Below are positions 33,127 through 40,816 of a stretch of 64,000 nucleotides of DNA, piece after piece. Where the stretch lies: positions 3,384,001 through 3,448,000 of the forward strand of contig NZ_JAHOPB010000001.1 of the NCBI RefSeq assembly GCF_019039055.1, given 5' to 3'. The first letter of the stretch is position 1, and every line of letters starts with the position of its first letter. The position numbers and the translations under genes were made by a program. This stretch comes from Reyranella humidisoli (GTDB lineage Bacteria; Pseudomonadota; Alphaproteobacteria; Reyranellales; Reyranellaceae). The notes below the pieces were generated by a model that was not told the DNA's origin, did not search any database, and was given only the letters and a program-made list of their open reading frames with translations.

Positions 33127-35686
33127 CCTGCTGCGATCGGCGCGCTCGACCGGCGTGATCGCAGGCATCACACTCGCCGTGCTGATCGCGACAGGCCTGA
33201 TGCTTGCCCTGACCCATTCCAAGTCCGCGGCCCGCCAGCAGCGGCTCGTCGTGGCAAACTACGAGACGATGGGGCTGATGCGCGAGATGGTGATCGCGGT
33301 GCAGGACGCCGAGATCGGCATGCGCGGCTTCCTGCTGACAGGCGACATTAGCAGCCTCGAACCCTACGAACGGGCGCGTCTGCGAATAGAGACGAACATG
33401 CGCCTGCTCGAGGCGATGGTCGCCGGCGATCCCGACACGACGCGCCAGTTCCAGGAATTCCGAAGCGTTACGGCACAGAAATTCGAACAGCTCAATGCAA
33501 CGGTGGGCGTCCACCAACTGAACGGCCGCGAGGCGGCGCTCGCGCTCGACCGCACCGGTGCCGGCCGGGCGATGCTGGGACAGATCCGCCTGCTGGGCGA
33601 TGCCCTGGTCGAGGGGCAGAGGCTGCTGCTCGCCCGGCGCGTGACGGCGCTGCGATCCGAGCAGGAGCAGGCCGACATTGCGGGACTGCTGGTCATGGCC
33701 GGCGCTTTCGTCTGCCTGATCGTCGGCATCTATATTGTCGTGCGCAGCGCGTCCCGTCTGGAGCGCAGCCAGCTCGAACTTGCCGGCCGGTCGCGGCTGT
33801 TGCAGGCCACGCTGGAAAGCCTGCGCGACCCCATCTTCGTGGTCGATGACCGGCGCACGGTGGTGGCCTGGAACGAGGCCTTCGCGAAGCTGGCGCAATG
33901 GGAACCGGGGAAGCAGGCGCCGCCGACGCTCGATCAGCTCCTGTCCGACCGCTCGCCCGCGACGCGGGCGCTGCTTCTGCCGCTCGATCTCGGCGCCATG
34001 TCCCCGAAGGGCTCCGCGGTCGTTCGCGTCGCCCATGACGGACGCGACTACGAGATCTATCGCGGCGAGATGTCGGGTGGCGGCGCGGTGGTGCGCTGCA
34101 TCGACATCACGGAGAAGCTGCATGACGAGGCGGCGCTGCGCCAGGGCCAGAAGATGGAAGCGACCGGCCAGCTCACCGGCGGCATGGCGCACGACTTCAA
34201 CAACATCCTGCAGGTCATTCGCGCCAATCTGGACCTGCTGAAAGGCGAGGTCGGCGACAATGCCGCGATGGCCTCTCGGGTGCAGAGCGCAACGGCGGCT
34301 GCCGATCGCGGCGCGCGCCTGACCCAGCAGCTCCTGGCCTTCGCGCGCCGCCAGCCGCTGACGCCGCAGCCGACGAACGTGGCGAGACTGGTCGGCGACC
34401 TCGCGGACCTGATGCGCCACTCGCTGGGCGAGCGCATCGCCATAGAGCTGAAAGTGACTGACGATCCCTGGAACGCAAAGGTCGATGCGGGCCAGCTCGA
34501 GAACGCCATCCTCAACCTGTCGATCAATGCGCGGGACGCCATGCCCGATGGCGGTACCGTCAGGGTCGAGGTTTCGAATGCCACCCTCGACCGTCGCTAC
34601 GCCGCCCTCCATCCCGACGTGACGCCCGGGCCTTATGTGCTGGTGGATGTCGGAGACACCGGCACCGGCATGCCACCCGAGGTCGTGGCCCAGGCGTTCG
34701 ATCCCTTCTTCACGACCAAGGGCGACGGAAGAGGCACGGGGCTGGGGCTCAGCATGGTCTACGGCTTCGTGCGCCAGTCGAACGGTCACATCCGCATCGA
34801 CAGCGCGATCGGGCAGGGCACCAGTGTGAAGCTCTACCTGCCCAGGACCGAAGACCCGGTGCCGGAGGAGAGGTCCGATCCCGGGAGCTCGGTGAGCGGC
34901 ACGGAGCGCATCCTCGTGGTCGAGGACAGCGAGGATGTCAGGCGTGCCGTCGTCGACATGCTGACGGGCTGGGGCTACCGCGTCGAGGCAGCCGAGGATC
35001 CCGACGTCGCGCTGGCTTTTCTGGAGAAGGACCCGGCGTTCGACCTGCTGTTCACGGACATCGTGATGCCCGGAACGATAACGGCCGTCGAACTCGCGCA
35101 ACACGCGCAGAGGCTGCGGCCGGGCATCGCGGTGCTCCTCACCTCCGGTTTTGCCCGCGGTCTGATCCCCGATCATACCCGCTCCGGCTATCCGATGATC
35201 GCCAAGCCCTATGGTAGCGACGCGCTCTCCGCCAAGCTGCGTAGCGTCCTGTCCAATCGACGGCCGACGCCCGCGGTCTCGCCGGCCAAAGCGTCGCCCG
35301 ATCGGGTCGAACAACCGATGGAGCACAGCCGGTCGCGGCGCGTCCTGTTCGTCGAGGACGAGGTGGTTCTGCGCATGTCCACGACCGACATGCTCGAAAG
35401 GCTGGGGTGCTCGGTGGCCGGTGTCGGGAGCGGGGAGGCGGCGCTGGACCTTCTGGGGCAGGAACAGGAATTCGATCTGCTTCTGACGGACGTCGGCTTG
35501 CCTGGCATGAGCGGCGAGGAGCTCGCGGCGAAAGTGCGGGAAAAGTACCCGTCTCTGCCGGTGGTGATCGCCAGCGGCTACGGTCGGTCGGGCACGCAGG
35601 CCGACAGGATGCATTTCATCTCGAAACCCTATTCCTCGATCGACCTCCAGCAGGCGCTGGATCACGCCGTGCGCAACGTCTCCTGA
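33119..35686 (+). CDS. Hybrid histidine kinase with CHASE3, PAS and two receivers
   Basis: An 855-residue protein: TM1, a periplasmic CHASE3 domain (about 30-195, with QDAEIGMRGFLLTGD), TM2 (about 185-208), PAS (ATLESLRDPIFVVDDRRTVV), HisKA with phospho-acceptor His358 (GGMAHDFNNILQVIRANLDL), HATPase with an intact N-box (LNLSINARDAMPDGG) and DTGTGM, then two receiver domains with Asp647 (FTDIVMPG) and Asp791 (LTDVGLPG). The start overlaps the preceding kinase by 8 bases. Its intact ATPase contrasts with the upstream partner, so the two may form a signalling pair. Its sensed stimulus is unknown. Confidence 0.92.
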   Translation: MPSLLRSARSTGVIAGITLAVLIATGLMLALTHSKSAARQQRLVVANYETMGLMREMVIAVQDAEIGMRGFLLTGDISSLEPYERARLRIETNMRLLEAMVAGDPDTTRQFQEFRSVTAQKFEQLNATVGVHQLNGREAALALDRTGAGRAMLGQIRLLGDALVEGQRLLLARRVTALRSEQEQADIAGLLVMAGAFVCLIVGIYIVVRSASRLERSQLELAGRSRLLQATLESLRDPIFVVDDRRTVVAWNEAFAKLAQWEPGKQAPPTLDQLLSDRSPATRALLLPLDLGAMSPKGSAVVRVAHDGRDYEIYRGEMSGGGAVVRCIDITEKLHDEAALRQGQKMEATGQLTGGMAHDFNNILQVIRANLDLLKGEVGDNAAMASRVQSATAAADRGARLTQQLLAFARRQPLTPQPTNVARLVGDLADLMRHSLGERIAIELKVTDDPWNAKVDAGQLENAILNLSINARDAMPDGGTVRVEVSNATLDRRYAALHPDVTPGPYVLVDVGDTGTGMPPEVVAQAFDPFFTTKGDGRGTGLGLSMVYGFVRQSNGHIRIDSAIGQGTSVKLYLPRTEDPVPEERSDPGSSVSGTERILVVEDSEDVRRAVVDMLTGWGYRVEAAEDPDVALAFLEKDPAFDLLFTDIVMPGTITAVELAQHAQRLRPGIAVLLTSGFARGLIPDHTRSGYPMIAKPYGSDALSAKLRSVLSNRRPTPAVSPAKASPDRVEQPMEHSRSRRVLFVEDEVVLRMSTTDMLERLGCSVAGVGSGEAALDLLGQEQEFDLLLTDVGLPGMSGEELAAKVREKYPSLPVVIASGYGRSGTQADRMHFISKPYSSIDLQQALDHAVRNVS

Positions 35687-35724
35687 GGGGCGCGCCGCCT
35701 CCCCAACAATCACGCGCGACCGCT

Positions 35725-35750
35725 GCAACCGGGCACGATATTGCGGCGTT
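35725..35750 (+). promoter_or_regulatory. GSR-like promoter with GCAAC -35 (N17)
   Basis: GCAAC at 35725-35729 and CGTT at 35747-35750 with 17 bases between, one base from the GGAAC consensus. It lies 36 bases before the 49-residue membrane protein at 35786. The same GCAAC variant occurs at three other gene starts in the window, so I treat it as a real variant. Confidence 0.62.
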
Positions 35751-35785
35751 CATCTGGCGAGCGTGAGGCAATCGTGGAGGGGAAC

Positions 35786-35935
35786 ATGAAGTCCAAGGAA
35801 GTGCCCGAAGCGTCCACCATCGTGACCCAGGACCAGGCCAATCACAGCCCGCTGGCGGGTGAACTCATGGACCTGTACGCGGCGATGTTGATCGTCATCC
35901 CGATCGCCTTTCTGCTGAAATCCTTCTGGGTCTGA
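35786..35935 (+). CDS. 49-residue C-terminally anchored membrane protein
   Basis: A small protein with a polar N-terminal half (KSKEVPEASTIVTQDQANHS) and a C-terminal helix (LYAAMLIVIPIAFLLKSFWV). It has a strong GGAGGGG site before the ATG at 35786. A GCAAC-N17-CGTT element lies upstream. It sits just after the GSR kinase genes. No named family is known to me; small stress-induced membrane proteins of this type are common in GSR regulons, which supports but does not prove a role. Confidence 0.65.
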   Translation: MKSKEVPEASTIVTQDQANHSPLAGELMDLYAAMLIVIPIAFLLKSFWV

Positions 35936-35973
35936 AGCCTTCCGGCGTGGCGGCGCTGCCTCAATTCGTAGGG

Positions 35974-35998
35974 GCAACCTCGATTTGCCCGGGGCGTT
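35974..35998 (+). promoter_or_regulatory. GSR-like promoter with GCAAC -35 (N16)
   Basis: GCAAC at 35974-35978 and CGTT at 35995-35998 with 16 bases between. It faces the exported CsbD-like gene starting at 36027; the expected start point would leave a short leader of about 22 bases that contains the CAGGAGGA ribosome site. Confidence 0.62.
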
Positions 35999-36026
35999 AA
36001 CCCGTCTCATCCAGGAGGACATTCAC

Positions 36027-36347
36027 ATGCGTTCATTCGCCATGCTCGCGGCTTGCGCGGGCCTTGCCGTCGTATCGCTTCCGGTGGTCGCCGTCGCCCA
36101 GACGACCGGTCAGACCACGATCCAGAACGATGCGAAGACGATCTGGGAGAAATTCAAGGGCAGCTGGGGCCAGACCAAGGGCGCTGTGAAGGAGCAGTGG
36201 GGAAAGCTGACCGATGACGACCTGCTCGCCATCGAGGGCCAGCGCGACCAGCTCGTCGGCAAGATCCAGGTGCGCTACGGCATTTCCAAGGAGGAAGCCG
36301 AAGCACAGGTCGGCACCTGGGAAAAGCGTCGCTTCCGGGACATGTGA
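36027..36347 (+). CDS. Exported CsbD-like stress protein
   Basis: A 106-residue protein with a clear signal peptide (MLAACAGLAVVSLPVVAVAQ) and a CsbD-like mature part: WGQTKGAVKEQWGKLTDDDL and IEGQRDQLVGKIQVRYGISK. CsbD proteins are usually cytoplasmic and stress-induced, so an exported version is noteworthy. CAGGAGGA precedes the ATG. A GCAAC-type GSR promoter is located just upstream. The following secreted gene starts 12 bases after its stop and is probably on the same transcript. The molecular function of CsbD is unknown. Confidence 0.85.
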   Translation: MRSFAMLAACAGLAVVSLPVVAVAQTTGQTTIQNDAKTIWEKFKGSWGQTKGAVKEQWGKLTDDDLLAIEGQRDQLVGKIQVRYGISKEEAEAQVGTWEKRRFRDM

Positions 36348-36359
36348 GGGGTGATCACC

Positions 36360-36950
36360 ATGAAGCACTCCCTCACGCTGACCGCCATCGCCGGCATCCT
36401 CACCTTTGCAGCAGCTTCGGCTTTCGCCCAGGCGCCGGGAACCGTCGGCGCCGGTGTCTCTGCCAACGGCCTCACCCAGTTCAAGGACGAAAAGACCGGC
36501 AAGGTCTGGACGCCCGAGAATGTGAGCAAGGACAACCAGACGCCGCAGCAGCAGGCGGCCATGCCGCAGTCATCGACCGACAAGGCATTCGATCCGAACA
36601 GCCAGGTGGTCAGCACGCAGGTCGTCCTGCAGCGGCCTAAGGGTAATCTGATGGGCACGGTGCCGATCACCGCCGGTCCCAATGTGCCCGTCGTCGTGAT
36701 CGACAGTCCATGGCTGCAGGCCGTGCCGCAGCAGAACTGGCTTTCGGTACTGTACGTGACGAACAACAGCGCCAACGTCGTCGATGCGGTGGTCGGCTGC
36801 ACCTTCACCAATGGCGGCCGCCCGGTACAGGACACGCGAATCGTGTTGCAGCCATCGGGCCCGGGCGAGCGGTGGGGCTTCCCTGTCTACGGTCCGCCAG
36901 TGACGACGTTCGTCGACCGGGTGACCTGCCGGGTTTTGTCCCCGGCTTAA
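36360..36950 (+). CDS. Exported protein, paralogue of the one at 26783
   Basis: A 196-residue protein with a signal peptide (AIAGILTFAAASAFAQ). It shares with the 26783 protein the block FKDEKTGKVWTPENVS, the AFDPNSQ segment, the region SVLYVTNNSANVVDAVVGCT and the C-terminal VDRVTCRVLSPA. Two cysteines are conserved between the paralogues and could be disulfide-linked. It follows the CsbD-like gene by 12 bases (GAGGGG site), so it is likely in the same stress-induced operon, whereas its paralogue follows pilin genes. No known domain is recognised. Confidence 0.78.
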   Translation: MKHSLTLTAIAGILTFAAASAFAQAPGTVGAGVSANGLTQFKDEKTGKVWTPENVSKDNQTPQQQAAMPQSSTDKAFDPNSQVVSTQVVLQRPKGNLMGTVPITAGPNVPVVVIDSPWLQAVPQQNWLSVLYVTNNSANVVDAVVGCTFTNGGRPVQDTRIVLQPSGPGERWGFPVYGPPVTTFVDRVTCRVLSPA

Positions 36951-36973
36951 GCCGGAGATATTTCGACAGTCGC

Positions 36974-37012
36974 GGGCCGGCTTTCCGAAAGGAGGGCCGG
37001 CCCGTTTCGTTT
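36974..37012 (+). terminator. Rho-independent terminator after the CsbD operon
   Basis: An 8-base-pair stem GGGCCGGC/GCCGGCCC with a 14-base loop that can pair further (CTTTCC/GGAG) is followed by GTTTCGTTT. It lies 23 bases after the stop of the second gene. The U-tract interrupted by CG is the same as at the end of the small RNA candidate (28299-28306). Confidence 0.8.
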
Positions 37013-37061
37013 GCAGTGAAAGACGGCTACGGTGGCGGTCCGGGGTTGAAGGGAATTTTGC

Positions 37062-38633
37062 ATGCGTAGAACTGTATTGGGACGTCGGATGGCACTGGCA
37101 GGCGGTGTCGCTCTGGCGAGCGCTTCGTTGATTCGGCCGCGCGAAGCGCGCGCCGCCAAGGGCCTGACGGTCGTCCTCGAATCCGAGGTGACGATCCTCG
37201 ATCCGCACGCGACCACGGCCGCCATCACGCGAACCTTCGGCACGCACGTCTTCGACACGCTCTTCGCGATGAACGACAAGGGCGAGATCAAGCCGCAGAT
37301 GGTCGAGAGCTTCGACAGCAGCCCCGACAAGCTGACCTGGACCTTCGTGCTACGCGACGGCCTGAAGTGGCACGACGGCAACCCGGTAACGGCCGAGGAC
37401 TGCGTCGCCTCGCTCAAGCGCTGGTCGGTGCGCGATCCGCTGGGCAAGATGCTGATGGCGGATACCGATACGCTGGAAGTGACGAACCCGAAGACCATCA
37501 GGTTCGTGCTGAAGCAGCCGTTCCCGCTGCTTCTCGACGTGCTGGGCAAGCCCAACGCGCCGCTCCCGGTGATGATGCCCGCCCGGCTGGCGGCGACGCC
37601 AGCCGACCAGCGCATCCCGGAGCCGATCGGCTCGGGGCCGTTCCGCTTCGTCAAGGACCAGTGGCGGCCGGGCAATGCCATGATCCTGGAGCGCAATGCC
37701 GCCTATGTGCCACGCAAGGAAGCGCCGGACTTCCTGACGGGCGGCAAGAACGTGAAGATCGACCAGCTCACCCTGCGCGTGATGCCCGATCAGTCGACCG
37801 GCGCCAATGCGCTGATCGCGGGTGAGATCGACTACATGCAGTACCTGCCGTTCGACATGCTCCCGGTCCTCGAGAAGGAGAAGAACGTCAAGCTGCTGGG
37901 GCTGGGCGGACTCCACCAGTTCCAGGGCAACTTTCGCCTCAACCATGCCTCCCCGCCGTTCGACAATCCGGCGGTGCGCAAGGTGATGTGGAAGCTGGTC
38001 GACCAGAACGCGACGCTCACCGCCATCGGTGTTCCGGACAAGTATCAGACCAAGAATTGCTCCTCCTTCTGGATGTGCGGCACGCCGCTGAGCACGGATG
38101 CCGGCGCCGGCGGGGCCAAGCTCGACCTGGCGGCGGCGCGCGCCGAACTCAAGGCCTCCGGCTACAAGAACGAGCCGGTCATCGTCCTCGAAGTTGCCGG
38201 CTCGATCAGCCAGACCGCGTCGCGCGTGCTGGTGCAGAACATGAAGGATGTCGGCTTCAACGTGGAGCAGCAGCCGCGCGACTGGCCGACCGTGCTTGCG
38301 CGCCGGGCCAAGAAGGACGGCTGGTCGATGTTTCCCGTTTACTCCAACGGGACGGACATGTACTCGCCGCTGACGCACTTCTACGTGGCCGCGACCTGCA
38401 ACGACTTCCCCGGCTGGTCCTGCGACAACCGCATTCCGGACCTTCTGAAGTCCTACACGCGGGCGAGCACCCTCGAGGAGCGCAGGAAGATCGCCTCCGA
38501 GATCCAGGTCATCGCCTACGACCTCGTCCCTTCGCTCATGTGGGGGCAGTTCACCATTCCGGCCGGCTACAGGACGGATTTGAAGGGGCTGATCCAGTCC
38601 TCGTATCCGATGTTCTGGGAAGTCGACCGGTAG
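37062..38633 (+). CDS. Peptide/solute ABC transporter periplasmic binding protein
   Basis: A 523-residue family 5 solute-binding protein. The N-terminus RRTVLGRRMALAGGVALASA carries arginines before the hydrophobic signal; the mature part shows VVLESEVTILDPHATTAAIT, LDPHATT and the signature LKWHDGNPVTAEDCVASLKR, plus SGPFRFVKDQWRPGN. It would deliver oligopeptides or similar solutes to an ABC permease. No permease or ATPase genes are next to it, so it is an orphan receptor. The gene follows a terminator and is probably transcribed on its own; a hairpin stands after its stop. Confidence 0.9.
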   Translation: MRRTVLGRRMALAGGVALASASLIRPREARAAKGLTVVLESEVTILDPHATTAAITRTFGTHVFDTLFAMNDKGEIKPQMVESFDSSPDKLTWTFVLRDGLKWHDGNPVTAEDCVASLKRWSVRDPLGKMLMADTDTLEVTNPKTIRFVLKQPFPLLLDVLGKPNAPLPVMMPARLAATPADQRIPEPIGSGPFRFVKDQWRPGNAMILERNAAYVPRKEAPDFLTGGKNVKIDQLTLRVMPDQSTGANALIAGEIDYMQYLPFDMLPVLEKEKNVKLLGLGGLHQFQGNFRLNHASPPFDNPAVRKVMWKLVDQNATLTAIGVPDKYQTKNCSSFWMCGTPLSTDAGAGGAKLDLAAARAELKASGYKNEPVIVLEVAGSISQTASRVLVQNMKDVGFNVEQQPRDWPTVLARRAKKDGWSMFPVYSNGTDMYSPLTHFYVAATCNDFPGWSCDNRIPDLLKSYTRASTLEERRKIASEIQVIAYDLVPSLMWGQFTIPAGYRTDLKGLIQSSYPMFWEVDR

Positions 38634-38645
38634 GCAACCTGTCAT

Positions 38646-38678
38646 GCGATCCGGCATTGAACAGACATGCCGGATCGC
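38646..38678. terminator. Perfect 12-bp hairpin after the binding protein gene
   Basis: GCGATCCGGCAT and ATGCCGGATCGC form a perfect 12-base-pair stem with a nine-base loop, 13 bases after the stop of the solute-binding protein gene. There is no clear U-tract on either strand, so it may act as a transcript-stabilising 3' structure or a Rho-assisted terminator. Confidence 0.5.
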
Positions 38679-38721
38679 GCGATCTCAGGCGGCGTGCCGA
38701 CCGCATTGAGGGGCCTAAGAA

Positions 38722-38991
38722 ATGACCGTCACGCATAACGCCGCCCAGAACCGCTATGAACTCCAGGTGGACCACGGGCTGGCAATCGCCGTCTACCGCC
38801 AGCAGGGTGACGCGCGCATATTCACCCATACCGAGGTCCCGCCGGAAGACGAGGGAAAGGGGATCGGAGCCAGGATCGTGAAAGCGGCCCTGGAAGATAC
38901 CCGCAAGCAAGGCTTCAAGATCGTCCCGGCCTGCAGCTTCGTGGTGGCGTATGTCCGCCGCCACCCGGAGTTCGACGACAACCGATCCTGA
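38722..38991 (+). CDS. Small GNAT-like N-acetyltransferase (YjdJ type)
   Basis: An 89-residue compact GNAT-fold protein. The acetyl-CoA motif is seen in TEVPPEDEGKGIGARIVKAA, and the end KIVPACSFVVAYVRRHPEF is the hallmark of the YjdJ/GTLC-like family. The conserved cysteine in PACSFV and histidine in RRHPEF have been proposed as functional. Its substrate is unknown. It ends one base before the stop of the convergent DUF2177 gene; GGGGCC precedes the ATG at modest spacing. Confidence 0.9.
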   Translation: MTVTHNAAQNRYELQVDHGLAIAVYRQQGDARIFTHTEVPPEDEGKGIGARIVKAALEDTRKQGFKIVPACSFVVAYVRRHPEFDDNRS

Positions 38992-39387
38992 TCAGGGCCT
39001 TACCACCAGGACGGTGACGAGCGTCGTCACGGCGGTGGCCACGGTTCCCCAGGCGAGATCGACCGCGCTGACCGCCATGGGCCAGCCTCGCAAGGTCGCC
39101 AGATTGGTTATGTCGTAAGCGGCATATACGCAGAAGCCGAAGAGACCGCCGTAGAGCAGGGCGCTCGTCCATGTTCCCGCGCTCATGGCTGGAGGGACGG
39201 CGAACACGGCGATGCCGGCAGCGTGTATCAAGTAGAAGAGGATGGCCACGCTCCAGATCGGCTGATCGAGGAGCATGTGGCTCAGCCGCGCCTTGTAGAA
39301 CTCCCGACTGACGACGCCCAGCCAGATGCCATCCACGATGGCGAGCACGACGAGTGCGACGAGGTAACTGAGCGCCAGTGTCTTCAT
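38992..39387 (-). CDS. DUF2177 membrane protein
   Basis: A 131-residue integral membrane protein with four helices. The family motif is visible as LAIVDGIWLGVVSREFYK near the N-terminus, and FCVYAAYDITNLATLRGWP in the second half. DUF2177 proteins are of unknown function. It lies 14 bases after the stop of the 45-residue membrane protein (39402-39539), so both are probably on one transcript started at the GSR-like promoter at 39598-39622. Confidence 0.88.
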   Translation of the reverse strand: MKTLALSYLVALVVLAIVDGIWLGVVSREFYKARLSHMLLDQPIWSVAILFYLIHAAGIAVFAVPPAMSAGTWTSALLYGGLFGFCVYAAYDITNLATLRGWPMAVSAVDLAWGTVATAVTTLVTVLVVRP

Positions 39388-39401
39388 CACGCCAGTCTAG
39401 C

Positions 39402-39539
39402 CTATCCGTGCGGAATCAGCAGGTACCAGACGAAGGCCAGCGCGGCGACGGCGCCGATCGAGGACAAAACAAGCACAAGGATTACCCGCCCGGTGATGAT
39501 GCCGCTTCGGGCCTCGGTGGGCGTCACATCTGGCTGCAT
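39402..39539 (-). CDS. 45-residue membrane protein
   Basis: A short gene with a polar start (MQPDVTPTEARSGIITGR) and one hydrophobic helix (VLVLSSIGAVAALAFVWYLL) ending IPHG. GGAG stands eight bases before the ATG. A GCAAC-N16-CGTT element is placed 58 bases upstream on the same strand. It is followed by DUF2177. It has no frame large enough to be found by size alone, but composition, ribosome site and promoter agree. Confidence 0.6.
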   Translation of the reverse strand: MQPDVTPTEARSGIITGRVILVLVLSSIGAVAALAFVWYLLIPHG

Positions 39540-39597
39540 GGTGAACTCCGGAGTCGTCGTTGGAGAGGCCAGGCGCGATGACCTCGTTCACTCGACC

Positions 39598-39622
39598 AAC
39601 GTGGACTCTGTGGCCGGGTTGC
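39598..39622 (-). promoter_or_regulatory. GSR-like promoter with GCAAC -35 (N16), leftward
   Basis: On the reverse strand GCAAC (39618-39622) and CGTT (39598-39601) are separated by 16 bases. It faces the 45-residue membrane protein and DUF2177. It stands back to back with the rightward promoter at 39628-39653, with only five bases between their -35 boxes. Confidence 0.62.
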
Positions 39623-39627
39623 CTTCC

Positions 39628-39653
39628 GGAACCGCCGCTCTCCCAAAGGCGTT
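39628..39653 (+). promoter_or_regulatory. EcfG-type GSR promoter (GGAAC-N17-CGTT), rightward
   Basis: GGAAC at 39628-39632 and CGTT at 39650-39653, spacing 17, an exact consensus match. It faces the DUF1328 gene (start 39692), leaving a leader of about 30 bases. It forms a divergent pair with the leftward element at 39598-39622. Confidence 0.75.
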
Positions 39654-39691
39654 AACCGCACGACAAATGCCAACGCTTAAAGAGCGGACAA

Positions 39692-39859
39692 ATGTTGTAC
39701 TGGTCCCTGATGTTTCTCGTGATCGCCCTGGTGGCCGGCATCTTCGGCTTCGGTGGTATCGCTTCCACTGCCACGGGAATCGCGCAGATTCTGTTCGTGA
39801 TCGCGCTGGTCCTGTTCGTCGTGAGCCTCTTCACGGGCTTCGTTCGCCGCAACTCCTAG
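39692..39859 (+). CDS. DUF1328 small membrane protein
   Basis: A 55-residue protein matching DUF1328/Ytj[41 protein letters not shown] and a final VRRNS. Two helices separated by a Gly-rich turn. Family members are often induced by stress, and an exact GSR promoter lies upstream. The stop overlaps the end of the convergent ATP-grasp-like gene by four bases. No molecular function is known for the family. Confidence 0.9.
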   Translation: MLYWSLMFLVIALVAGIFGFGGIASTATGIAQILFVIALVLFVVSLFTGFVRRNS

Positions 39860-40758
39860 GCGGCGAAGTGATGGTGGAGCAGGGAGCGTGCTTCGTTCCC
39901 GGCACCGAGATCCCAGCAATTGACGATGGCCACCCGGAAGCCGCCGGGTGGCATCGCATGACGCTCCGGCGCGACTTCCTCATGGAAGGTGATCTGGACG
40001 CTCGACACGCCTGGCATGCTCTCGATGCGGTCGAGCAGGGCGCGCGGCGGGTGGCGATAGCGGCGCCCATGCGGCATGAAGAGGACGACGCTGTATCCGG
40101 TTCGGCGCGTACCGTCCTCGAAACGCCATTCGCGGTCTCGGTAAAGTCCGACGAGAGCCTCGACCCAACCCTCGCCATAGAGATCGGGCCATTGGTCGGC
40201 AAACCTGAGATGCACCTCGATGATGCTTCCGCCGATCGTTTCGAGGTTGGCCATGCCGCAATAGCCACCGAGATGTCGACGGCACCAGCCGCCGGCCCCG
40301 GCTTCGATGGCGGCGTCGGCATGCGCAAAGACTTCCCAGTAGTCGAAGGTGCCGTCGCCCGCCGCGACGCCCTTTGCATGACGCCACCATCGTGGCACGC
40401 CATTCAGCAGCGCGACGTCGCTGCTCACATGCTCGCCGGCGAGCAGCGTCATCCACATGTGACCGGGCCGATACGCCGCCTCGTAGTCCGACTTCGAGTA
40501 AAGAGCCTGGCTTCCCACGCCCATCCCCTTGAGGTTGTAGATGGGCTTCGAAAAGACGGGATAGTCGGTCGGTGAAACACCGTGTGGGGCGCAATCCAGC
40601 CCCTGGCGCGAGGCCACTGCCAGCTTGTCGTAGACCCAGCGATGATCCGGATTCCAGAGCCAGGCGTCCGAGTCTTCAGTCGGTATGAATACGTCGTCGG
40701 GACAATTCACTCTCTCGAAATATTGTTTGCGCCACGGGTCGATCTCGCAAATCGGCAC
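39856..40758 (-). CDS. Unknown protein, possibly ATP-grasp-like
   Basis: A 300-residue soluble protein not assigned by name. The segment [15 protein letters not shown] resembles the first ATP-grasp lysine strand and glycine loop; [20 protein letters not shown] and [10 protein letters not shown] would be the middle lid; and [20 protein letters not shown] resembles the E-x-N/H Mg-binding end of the fold. So a ligase of the ATP-grasp superfamily is my inference, not a firm call. It is divergent from egtBD, with about 100 bases between. That placement suggests a function in ergothioneine metabolism or stress but is weak evidence. Confidence 0.6.
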   Translation of the reverse strand: MPICEIDPWRKQYFERVNCPDDVFIPTEDSDAWLWNPDHRWVYDKLAVASRQGLDCAPHGVSPTDYPVFSKPIYNLKGMGVGSQALYSKSDYEAAYRPGHMWMTLLAGEHVSSDVALLNGVPRWWRHAKGVAAGDGTFDYWEVFAHADAAIEAGAGGWCRRHLGGYCGMANLETIGGSIIEVHLRFADQWPDLYGEGWVEALVGLYRDREWRFEDGTRRTGYSVVLFMPHGRRYRHPPRALLDRIESMPGVSSVQITFHEEVAPERHAMPPGGFRVAIVNCWDLGAGNEARSLLHHHFAA

Positions 40759-40816
40759 TTGCTTCCCTCATGTGGCCCGGCTGACGCTCATAGGGTGAAC
40801 GCGAGGCGCCGCCCTT

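Noticed and set aside
33044..35728. 894-codon open frame on the - strand
   Set aside because: It is antisense to the hybrid kinase, whose domains, motifs and overlap with the upstream gene are clear. Its composition (histidine- and arginine-rich, no domain) is that of a GC-rich shadow frame.
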